A stretch of DNA of 14,592 bases from Gammaproteobacteria bacterium UBA4421 (GTDB lineage Bacteria > Pseudomonadota > Gammaproteobacteria > Pseudomonadales > Azotimanducaceae): the NCBI GenBank assembly GCA_002389675.1, contig DGQF01000056.1, positions 1 through 14,592 on the forward strand. The letters are read 5' to 3'. Positions 10,601 to 14,592 of the stretch are shown in pieces. Position 1 is the stretch's first letter; each line of letters begins with the position of its first letter. The notes under the pieces are model-generated. The model was not told where the DNA came from and did no database searches. It saw only the letters and a program-made list of their open reading frames with translations. Both the position numbers and the translations under genes were made by a program.

Positions 10601-11697
10601 TCGAGCTTGTTACGCGTTGGATCTATTCGCAACGTGTCCGCGATGAAGGGACCATGATCCAAGTCATTTGTATAGATCGTTTCGACCGAATCGACATTCA
10701 GCGCCAGCAACTGCTCCAACACCTCCTCGGTGATGACCGTGTTGCAAGCAAAAGCAACCTCTCCGGTAGACTCATCAACGATGTCTCTTGCCGTTACCCG
10801 CTCCAGCAGATACTCGTTCGGCACCGTCAGCGTCTTCATGCCGCTCTCGTCGAGCATCCGAACGTGGCGAGCGGTGATACGGCGCCCAAGCTCCACAATA
10901 ACATTGCCTTTAGCATCGCGAATATCAAAGGTAGCTACATCACCTCGCATCCGCTCTGGCTGCAGCTCAACCGAAACTTCGCCATCCTTCAAGAAGAAGT
11001 GATTCTTCTCAAAAAATATATCCAAAATCTCTTCGCTGGAGTACTCCAAAGCGCGCAAGATAATCGTTGCCGGCAGCTTACGACGACGGTCAATGCGGAC
11101 AAAGACAGCATCTTTGGGATCGAATTCAAAATCTAACCAAGAGCCGCGATAAGGGATAACGCGAGCGTTGTACAGGAGCTTCCCAGACGAGTGGGTCTTA
11201 CCCTTATCATGATCATAAAACACCCCTGGTGAGCGGTGAAGCTGGGAGACAACTACCCGCTCGGTGCCATTGATTACAAATGTACCGTTCTCTGTCATGA
11301 GTGGAATTTCACCCATGTACACTTCTTGCTCTTTCACGTCCTTGACCGCTTTATTGGACGACTCGCGATCATAAATAATCAATCGCACCTTCACACGCAG
11401 CGGCGCCGCGTACGTGATGCTCCGCGACACGCATTCCTTAACATCAAACGTCGGCGTGCCCAACCGATAGTCCACATACTCTAAAGCGGCGCTACCGGAG
11501 TAACTCACAATGGGAAATACAGAGCGGAACGCAGCATGCAAGCCAGACTCTTCGCGGGCCTCGGACCCACTGTCGGTTTGCAAAAATTTATTATAGGAAT
11601 CAACTTGAATGGCGAGTAGATAGGGTAACTCCATCGACTCAGACAACTTGCCGAAATCCTTACGGATGCGCTTTTTCTCAGTAAAGCTATACGCCAT
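7624..11697 (-). CDS. rpoB: DNA-directed RNA polymerase subunit beta
   Basis: The beta subunit carries the second half of the RNA polymerase active centre and the rifampicin pocket. The 1357-residue product is full length (E. coli 1342). It starts [17 protein letters not shown], as in E. coli [17 protein letters not shown], from an ATG with GGGAG at 11704-11708, 6 nt upstream. Conserved blocks include [55 protein letters not shown] and the C-terminal [34 protein letters not shown]. Rifampicin cluster I ([24 protein letters not shown], near residues 515-538) has the drug-sensitive residues at the usual Asp, His, Arg, Ser and Leu positions. It is preceded by a 172-nt spacer with a strong hairpin and followed 28 nt later by rpoC. 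Confidence 0.99.
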   Translation of the reverse strand: MAYSFTEKKRIRKDFGKLSESMELPYLLAIQVDSYNKFLQTDSGSEAREESGLHAAFRSVFPIVSYSGSAALEYVDYRLGTPTFDVKECVSRSITYAAPLRVKVRLIIYDRESSNKAVKDVKEQEVYMGEIPLMTENGTFVINGTERVVVSQLHRSPGVFYDHDKGKTHSSGKLLYNARVIPYRGSWLDFEFDPKDAVFVRIDRRRKLPATIILRALEYSSEEILDIFFEKNHFFLKDGEVSVELQPERMRGDVATFDIRDAKGNVIVELGRRITARHVRMLDESGMKTLTVPNEYLLERVTARDIVDESTGEVAFACNTVITEEVLEQLLALNVDSVETIYTNDLDHGPFIADTLRIDPTRNKLEALVEIYRMMRPGEPPTKEAAENLFNNLFFSNERYDLSAVGRMKFNRRLGREAIKGEGTLAREDIVDVLRTLIDIRDGKGSVDDIDHLGNRRVRSVGEMAENQFRVGLIRVERAVKERLSLAESEGLMPQDMINAKPVAAAIKEFFGSSQLSQFMDQNNPLSEVTHKRRVSALGPGGLTRERAGFEVRDVHPTHYGRVCPIETPEGPNIGLINSLATYARTNNYGFLESPYRKVVDGKVTDQIEYLSAIDEANFVIAQASAPLSADGGFEGELVDVRHQNEFTKTAAENVNFMDVSPKQVVSVAASLIPFLEHDDANRALMGSNMQRQAVPTLRAEKPLVGTGMERDVARDSGVCVNAARGGLVESVDAARIIVRVSDEETQAGEAGVDIYNLTKFTRSNQNTCINQRPLVRPGDIIARGDTLADGPSVDMGELALGQNMRIAFMPWNGYNYEDSILVSERVVKEDRFTSIHIQELTCIARDTKLGPEEITCDIPNVGEGALSKLDESGIVYIGAEVGAGDILVGKVTPKGETQLTPEEKLLRAIFGEKASDVKDTSQRVPTSVKGTVIDVQVFTRDGVEKDQRATDIEHAQLATIRKDLDDEYRIVESATYERLKRALVGQTAASAPGQNKGLTIDAEYLEGLDADDWFKIRMQDDSLNEQLERAEEQLQARKEALDANYADKRSKLQSGDDLAPGVLKIVKVYLAIKRRIQPGDKMAGRHGNKGVISVIMPVEDMPFDEHGEPVDVVLNPLGVPSRMNVGQVLETHLGWAARGVGERINEMLEQQKQVGEVRGFLEKVYNQVGDPNVALASLSDTEVLELAKNLCGGVPMATPAFDGASEEEIKAMLELAGLPTSGQAQLYDGRTGDPFERRTTVGYMYMLKLNHLVDDKMHARSTGSYSLVTQQPLGGKAQFGGQRFGEMEVWALEAYGAAYTLQEMLTVKSDDVLGRTKMYKNIVDGNYQMEPGMPESFNVLVKEIRSLGINIELETE

Positions 11698-11789
11698 GCG
11701 AATCTCCCACGCTTATAAAGCGATGCATTTGCGAATGAAGGCTGCATATCCGGTTCAACCCAGAATACAACCACAAAATTTCCAACCAG

Positions 11790-11837
11790 AAAAGGCCGGC
11801 TCTATTGCGACGGTAACGCGCAAAGAACCAGCCTTTT
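11790..11837 (-). other. Strong hairpin in the rplL-rpoB spacer (candidate attenuator or RNase III site)
   Basis: The transcribed strand forms 14 consecutive pairs (AAAAGGCTGGTTCT with AGAGCCGGCCTTTT, including two G-U), then one bulged U, then 5 more pairs (TTGCG / CGCAA) closing a 9-nt loop. The 3' arm ends in TTTT followed by CTGG, so the T run is short and any termination should be partial. In E. coli the rplL-rpoB spacer contains a partial terminator and an RNase III cleavage hairpin that set the ratio of ribosomal protein to polymerase mRNA. Position and shape fit that role; the choice between the two functions is not decidable from sequence. Confidence 0.65.
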
Positions 11838-11869
11838 ATCAACACGAAGAAATCAAATAAATAATCAGT

Positions 11870-12253
11870 CTACTTGAGCTCTACCGCAGCACCAGCCTCT
11901 TCCAACTGTTTCTTAACTTCTTCAGCTTCATCTTTGCTTACCGCTTCTTTTACTGGAGACGGTGCTTCGTCGACCAAAGCTTTAGCTTCTTTGAGTCCCA
12001 GGCCGGTTATCGCGCGAACGGCTTTAATGACGTTCACCTTCTTCTCGCCGGGGCCCGTTAAAATAACGTCGAATTCGTCTTTTTCTTCAGCAGCGCCACC
12101 GCCTGCGTCTCCGCCACCGGCTGGCGCAGCTACCGCTACCGCTGCCGCGGCTGACACGCCGAACTTTTCTTCCATTGCTGAAACTAATTCAACCACTTCC
12201 ATCACACTCATCTCAGCGATGGCGTTCAACAAATCGTCTTTTGATATTGCCAT
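11870..12253 (-). CDS. rplL: 50S ribosomal protein L7/L12
   Basis: L7/L12 forms the flexible multicopy stalk that recruits EF-Tu, EF-G, IF2 and release factors. The product is 127 residues, within the family range (E. coli 121). It has the N-terminal dimerisation helices ([33 protein letters not shown]), an Ala/Gly-rich hinge around 35-56, and the globular C-terminal domain with [39 protein letters not shown]. The ATG has AGGAG at 12260-12264, 6 nt upstream. It follows rplJ by 31 nt, as expected for two proteins that assemble together on the L10 C-terminal helix. Transcription continues towards rpoB across the hairpin spacer. Confidence 0.99.
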   Translation of the reverse strand: MAISKDDLLNAIAEMSVMEVVELVSAMEEKFGVSAAAAVAVAAPAGGGDAGGGAAEEKDEFDVILTGPGEKKVNVIKAVRAITGLGLKEAKALVDEAPSPVKEAVSKDEAEEVKKQLEEAGAAVELK

Positions 12254-12284
12254 TTTATTCTCCTAAATAACCTATTGATTCGAT

Positions 12285-12815
12285 TTACGATTCCGCTTGT
12301 TTCTGATCTCGGACAGCTGCCACTGCGCGTACCAATTGGGTCGGCACCTCATTGAGGGTCCTCACCAATTTCACAACAGGGGCTTGCATCACTGAAAGCA
12401 GCATAGAGCGTGCTTGATCCAAAGTGGGCAGCAAAGCAACGCGATCGATCTGATCCGCACTCAACAACGTCCCGCCAATGGCCAAGGCCTTAACCTCTAA
12501 AGCTTGGTGCTCTTTTGCATATTCTTTCAACAGCCTGGCTGCAGAACCCGGGTCCTCTTGCGAAAACGCCACTAAGGTTGGACCTACAAATGCCTCATCG
12601 AGGCAGGCGTATTCTGTTCCTTCTACAGCTCTCTTGGCCAAGGTGTTGCGTACGACCCTTACATAAACCCCTGAAGCACGCGCTTTAACGCGCATTTCGG
12701 TCATTTCTGCAACGGTCAGACCCCGATAGTCTGCAACAACTGCCGACAAAGCAGATGCGGCAATCTCATTCACCTCGGCGACAATTTGTCGCTTTTGTTC
12801 GAGTTGTAATGCCAC
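12285..12815 (-). CDS. rplJ: 50S ribosomal protein L10
   Basis: L10 anchors L7/L12 dimers to 23S rRNA at the stalk base, and the L10-L12 complex represses its own mRNA in E. coli. The 176-residue product begins [19 protein letters not shown], aligned with E. coli MALNLQDKQAIVAEVSEVA, and has [38 protein letters not shown] and [12 protein letters not shown]. It is about ten residues longer than E. coli L10 because of an extra stretch ([11 protein letters not shown]) before the C-terminal [13 protein letters not shown]; this lies in the L7/L12-binding region. The start codon is GTG at 12813-12815, supported by AAGGAG at 12822-12827 with 6-nt spacing and by the alignment. A 248-nt structured leader precedes it. 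Confidence 0.98.
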   Translation of the reverse strand: MALQLEQKRQIVAEVNEIAASALSAVVADYRGLTVAEMTEMRVKARASGVYVRVVRNTLAKRAVEGTEYACLDEAFVGPTLVAFSQEDPGSAARLLKEYAKEHQALEVKALAIGGTLLSADQIDRVALLPTLDQARSMLLSVMQAPVVKLVRTLNEVPTQLVRAVAAVRDQKQAES

Positions 12816-12821
12816 TTGCTT

Positions 12822-12827
12822 CTCCTT
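12822..12827 (-). promoter_or_regulatory. Ribosome binding site fixing the GTG start of rplJ
   Basis: AAGGAG on the transcribed strand, 6 nt before the GTG at 12813-12815. A short complementary pair just upstream (TAGGC and GCCTA, at 12845-12849 and 12829-12833) could place this site next to a stem, which would fit control of access to it. Confidence 0.85.
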
Positions 12828-12859
12828 ATTAGGCCTCTAACGAGCGCCTAGCTAATGTA

Positions 12860-12881
12860 GTGGTTTGCTTAACCAAACCAC
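12860..12881 (-). other. Perfect 8-bp hairpin in the rplJ leader
   Basis: GTGGTTTG pairs perfectly with CAAACCAC across a 6-nt loop (GTTAAG on the transcribed strand). It lies 33 nt upstream of the rplJ ribosome binding site and has no following T run. It is probably part of the folded leader rather than a terminator. Confidence 0.55.
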
Positions 12882-12953
12882 GAATACGGCACTTGGATAG
12901 CCTCAACAGCGAACGGCAACACCTTTGTCACCTGGTCACTTAGAAGAATCACT

Positions 12954-12969
12954 GCTGCATTTCTGCAGC
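12954..12969 (-). other. Perfect 6-bp hairpin with GAAA tetraloop in the rplJ leader
   Basis: On the transcribed strand GCTGCA pairs with TGCAGC around a GAAA loop. GNRA tetraloops stabilise RNA hairpins and can dock into receptors, so this looks like a structured RNA element. It lies directly downstream of the candidate L10 binding site. Confidence 0.55.
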
Positions 12970-12972
12970 TAG

Positions 12973-13019
12973 CCGCCTGCGTAAGGTTTATCTTTTAAGG
13001 CCGCTTGGCCCCTTAACGG
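12973..13019 (-). promoter_or_regulatory. Candidate L10(L12) binding site in the rplJ leader
   Basis: On the transcribed strand CCG (13017-13019) can pair with CGG (12973-12975), and TAAGG (13011-13015) with CCTTA (12982-12986). The two helices are separated by an asymmetric loop, short on the 5' side and CGCAGG on the 3' side. Inside lies a small GGCC-AAGC-GGCC hairpin (12999-13010). Two helices kinked at an asymmetric loop, inside the rplJ leader, is the general form of the L10 leader of E. coli and other bacteria, where the site imitates the L10 site of 23S rRNA. The assignment is by position and shape; I could not compare it with the family model. Confidence 0.5.
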
Positions 13020-13030
13020 TTTTTGACGAC

Positions 13031-13055
13031 CTCGATGCCCATGAGCAGCACCGAG
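13031..13055 (-). other. Hairpin directly after rplA
   Basis: On the transcribed strand CTCGGTGC pairs with GCATCGAG (8 bp including one G-U) around a 9-nt loop, starting 8 nt after the rplA stop. No T run follows. It may protect the 3' end of an rplK-rplA transcript or belong to the rplJ leader fold. Confidence 0.45.
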
Positions 13056-13063
13056 TCTTCAAA

Positions 13064-13759
13064 TCAAATTTCTAAGGTCGACTGATCAATAGATAACCCG
13101 GGCCCCATTGTTGTGGACAAGGTTATTTTCTTGAGATAGACCCCTTTCGCTGATGCCGGTTTAGCTTTCCTTAAATCGACAATCAACGCTTCAAGATTTT
13201 CTTTCACCGCGTCAACGGCAAATCCCACCTGACCAACGCCACCATGAATGATGCCGCTTTTATCCGTTCTAAACTGAATTTGTCCAGCTTTAGCATTCTG
13301 CACTGCGGTAGCAACGTCGGGCGTAACAGTCCCCGTCTTTGGATTAGGCATCAGACCTCTCGGCCCCAGCACCTTACCCAATTGACCCACAACACGCATT
13401 GCGTCGGGCGTTGCTATCACAACATCAAAATCTAAATTACCACTTTTGACTTGTTCAGCCAGGTCTTCGAATCCAACCACATCCGCACCCGCTGCACTGG
13501 CCACGTCTGCCTTTTCGCCTTGAGCGAACACGGCTACACGAACCGTCTTTCCTGTACCGTGAGGCAACGTTGTTGCGCCTCGGACCACTTGGTCTGATTT
13601 GCGCGGGTCAACACCCAAATTTACCGAAACATCAAACGACTCTTTAAACGTTGTTCTTGCCAGTTCTCCCAGCAATGTAACCGCTTCATCAATTGGGTAG
13701 ATCTTTTGGGGGTCAACTTTTTCAGCGATCGCGCGCGAGCGCTTTGTTCCCTTGCTCAT
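13064..13759 (-). CDS. rplA: 50S ribosomal protein L1
   Basis: L1 forms the mobile stalk beside the E site and helps eject deacylated tRNA; in E. coli it also represses translation of its own rplK-rplA mRNA. The 231-residue product (E. coli 234) has the family blocks [36 protein letters not shown] (from about residue 46) and [36 protein letters not shown]. The ATG at 13757-13759 overlaps the rplK stop as ATGA, a sign of translational coupling. A GGAGG inside the end of rplK (13767-13771) lies 7 nt upstream. Coupling would let one L1-binding event before rplK shut off both genes. It is followed by the 248-nt rplJ leader. Confidence 0.99.
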   Translation of the reverse strand: MSKGTKRSRAIAEKVDPQKIYPIDEAVTLLGELARTTFKESFDVSVNLGVDPRKSDQVVRGATTLPHGTGKTVRVAVFAQGEKADVASAAGADVVGFEDLAEQVKSGNLDFDVVIATPDAMRVVGQLGKVLGPRGLMPNPKTGTVTPDVATAVQNAKAGQIQFRTDKSGIIHGGVGQVGFAVDAVKENLEALIVDLRKAKPASAKGVYLKKITLSTTMGPGLSIDQSTLEI

Positions 13760-14190
13760 ACCAAACCCTCCACCTCAATTCCAGAAGCACGCGCCGTACC
13801 CGCAATCGTGCGGACAGCGGCATCAAGATCTGCCGATGTTAAGTCTGGCATTTTCATCTGGGCAATTTCTTCCAACTGCGCGCGGGTCACCTTGCCTACT
13901 TTCTGCGTATTGGGCGTTCCGCTACCTTTCGCAATTCCAGCCGCTTTTTTCAACAGAACCGCGGCAGGCGGTGTTTTGGTGATAAACGTAAATGACCGGT
14001 CGGCATATACGGTGATGACAACAGGCACCGGCAATCCCTGCTCCATGGACTGCGTTTGTGCGTTGAACGCTTTACAAAAATCCATGATATTAACGCCGCG
14101 CTGACCTAGCGCAGGCCCCACTGGCGGGCTTGGATTCGCCTGTCCTGCAGCCACCTGCAGCTTAATATAGGCCTCAACTTTCTTAGCCAT
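13756..14190 (-). CDS. rplK: 50S ribosomal protein L11
   Basis: L11 binds the GTPase-associated centre of 23S rRNA at the stalk base and is needed for RelA activation during amino acid starvation. The 144-residue product has the N-terminal [43 protein letters not shown], with the proline-rich loop at 20-26 where thiostrepton-resistance and relaxed mutations map. The C-terminal RNA-binding domain includes [19 protein letters not shown] and [16 protein letters not shown]. The reading frame is open up to another ATG at 14250, but the start chosen is 14188-14190. It matches E. coli MAKKVQAYVKLQ and has AAGGAGG at 14195-14201, whereas the extra 20 residues match nothing in L11 and would cover the leader hairpins. 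It overlaps rplA by 4 nt. Confidence 0.98.
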   Translation of the reverse strand: MAKKVEAYIKLQVAAGQANPSPPVGPALGQRGVNIMDFCKAFNAQTQSMEQGLPVPVVITVYADRSFTFITKTPPAAVLLKKAAGIAKGSGTPNTQKVGKVTRAQLEEIAQMKMPDLTSADLDAAVRTIAGTARASGIEVEGLV

Positions 14191-14194
14191 TTTT

Positions 14195-14201
14195 CCTCCT
14201 T
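14195..14201 (-). promoter_or_regulatory. Ribosome binding site of rplK, two bases from a hairpin
   Basis: AAGGAGG on the transcribed strand, 4 nt before the rplK ATG. It decides the start at 14190 over the upstream in-frame ATG at 14250. The 8-bp hairpin at 14204-14223 ends only 2 nt upstream of it, so leader folding or protein binding could directly affect initiation. Confidence 0.85.
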
Positions 14202-14203
14202 GG

Positions 14204-14223
14204 CTCGCTGTATCTACAGCGAG
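14204..14223 (-). other. Perfect 8-bp hairpin abutting the rplK ribosome binding site
   Basis: CTCGCTGT pairs with ACAGCGAG across a 4-nt loop (AGAT on the transcribed strand). It ends next to the Shine-Dalgarno of rplK. In E. coli L1 represses translation by binding the mRNA just before rplK, so this stem is a plausible part of an L1 site. The sequence is not diagnostic by itself. Confidence 0.6.
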
Positions 14224-14284
14224 TCGATGGGTACAAACGTATGTACGCAAGCTTAATCACTCGCAACACACTCCCCGTTAACAG

Positions 14285-14301
14285 TAGTCCTTCGAAGACT
14301 A
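14285..14301 (-). other. Small inverted repeat over the nusG stop codon
   Basis: On the transcribed strand TAGTCTT can pair with AGGACTA (7 bp including one G-U) with a 3-nt loop. The nusG TAG is the first arm's start. There is no T run after it, so it is not a terminator. It may be chance. Confidence 0.35.
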
Positions 14302-14592
14302 CCCCTTTTCCACCTGACCGAAATCTAACTCAACCGGAGTCGACCGACCAAAAATTGTAACCGCCACACGCAGGCGATTTTTCTCGTAATTTACTTCCTC
14401 AACAACGCCGTTAAAGTCATTAAACGGGCCGTCCGTGACGCGCACAATCTCCCCTGGCTCGAAGACCGTTTTAGGCGTAGCTTTTTCACTGCCTGCAGCA
14501 ACGCGATCCAAAATCGCCGCGGCCTCTCGGTCTGACAGAGGCGCAGGTTGATCCGCTTTGCCACCAATAAAACCCATTACTCTGGGCGTCTC
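14299..14592 (-). CDS. nusG: Transcription termination/antitermination factor NusG, C-terminal part
   Basis: NusG binds RNA polymerase through its N-terminal domain and Rho or ribosomal protein S10 through its C-terminal KOW domain, linking transcription to termination and translation. Only the last 97 codons are inside the window; the gene continues beyond 14592. The visible part reads [11 protein letters not shown], the end of the N-terminal domain (E. coli [10 protein letters not shown]). A linker follows, and then the KOW domain from about visible residue 44: [24 protein letters not shown] to the end [10 protein letters not shown], almost identical to E. coli ELDFSQVEKA. The internal Met at 14575-14577 is not the start. 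Position directly before rplK is the standard order. Confidence 0.98.
   Translation of the reverse strand, partial: ETPRVMGFIGGKADQPAPLSDREAAAILDRVAAGSEKATPKTVFEPGEIVRVTDGPFNDFNGVVEEVNYEKNRLRVAVTIFGRSTPVELDFGQVEKG

Larger units (their letters stand above)
12816..13063 (-). promoter_or_regulatory. rplA-rplJ spacer, rplJ leader with several hairpins
   Basis: This is the longest non-coding stretch of the window. On the transcribed strand it holds, in order: an 8-bp hairpin just after the rplA stop (13031-13055), the candidate L10 site (12973-13019), a perfect 6-bp GAAA-loop hairpin (12954-12969), a perfect 8-bp hairpin (12860-12881), and the rplJ ribosome binding site (12822-12827). The corresponding E. 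coli spacer contains the rplJ promoter and the L10-L12 translational repression site. I saw no convincing -35/-10 pair, and none of the hairpins is followed by a T run, so none looks like an intrinsic terminator. Confidence 0.6.
14191..14298 (-). promoter_or_regulatory. nusG-rplK spacer, rplK leader with alternative pairings
   Basis: This 108-nt spacer can fold in two exclusive ways on the transcribed strand. One is the hairpin next to the ribosome binding site (14204-14223). The other pairs GCGAGTGAT (14256-14264) with ATCGACTCGC (14219-14228), giving 9 bp with one bulged G and enclosing a 5-bp hairpin at 14231-14246 (GTACA / TGTAC). Both use bases 14219-14223. E. coli has its rplK promoter and L1 target in this spacer. 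A TTGCGA with TACATA 15 nt downstream is too poor to call a promoter. Confidence 0.5.

Noticed and set aside
11704..11760. Possible promoter before rpoB using TATAAG at about 11714-11719
   Set aside because: No acceptable -35 element lies 16-18 nt upstream; the best hexamer matches about half of the consensus.
14191..14250. Upstream in-frame ATG at 14250 extending L11 by 20 residues
   Set aside because: The added residues do not resemble L11, the strong ribosome binding site lies at 14195-14201, and the alignment starts at MAKKVEAY.
14240..14275. Possible rplK promoter TTGCGA with TACATA
   Set aside because: The spacing is 15 nt and the -10 matches only half the consensus, so it is not supportable without transcript data.
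14299..14577. A separate 92-residue protein starting at the ATG at 14575-14577
   Set aside because: The frame stays open to the window edge and reads [11 protein letters not shown], the middle of NusG, so this Met is internal.
1..14592. An undescribed system, mobile element, CRISPR array or prophage
   Set aside because: Every long frame is a conserved housekeeping gene and the spacers total less than 1.1 kb with no repeats, attachment sites or foreign genes.

Overview
The window is a contiguous stretch of core translation and transcription genes, all on the minus strand: the 3' part of nusG, then rplK, rplA, rplJ, rplL, rpoB, rpoC, rpsL, rpsG, fusA and the first codons of tuf. Protein sequences match the gammaproteobacterial versions closely. 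RpoC has the N-terminal zinc site at the E. coli positions and a large insertion in the trigger-loop region. rpoC is followed directly by the str operon (rpsL-rpsG-fusA-tuf), whereas in E. coli and its relatives these two blocks lie apart. This points to a gammaproteobacterium outside the Enterobacterales, of the Pseudomonas-like or marine heterotroph kind. I cannot name a genus from this window.

Layout, read right to left in the direction of transcription: nusG (C-terminal 97 codons), a structured 108-nt leader, rplK and rplA overlapping by 4 nt, a structured 248-nt leader, rplJ and rplL, a 172-nt spacer with a strong hairpin, rpoB and rpoC 28 nt apart, a 117-nt spacer carrying a good sigma70-type promoter, rpsL, a 169-nt spacer with two hairpins, rpsG, 47 nt, fusA, 81 nt, tuf. 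No gap exceeds 300 nt. There are no tRNA or rRNA genes, mobile elements, CRISPR arrays or plus-strand genes that I can support.

The products work together. NusG and the RpoB/RpoC subunits transcribe. L11, L1, L10 and L7/L12 build the L1 stalk and the factor-binding stalk of the large subunit. S12 and S7 belong to the small-subunit decoding and tRNA-path regions. EF-G and EF-Tu act at the stalk. The spacers sit where the E. coli feedback controls act (L1 before rplK, L10 before rplJ, attenuation before rpoB, S7 before rpsG), and each contains inverted repeats on the transcribed strand. These structures and the promoter before rpsL are the most informative non-coding content. I found no previously undescribed system. 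The regulatory readings are inferences from visible base complementarity plus knowledge of the E. coli operons.
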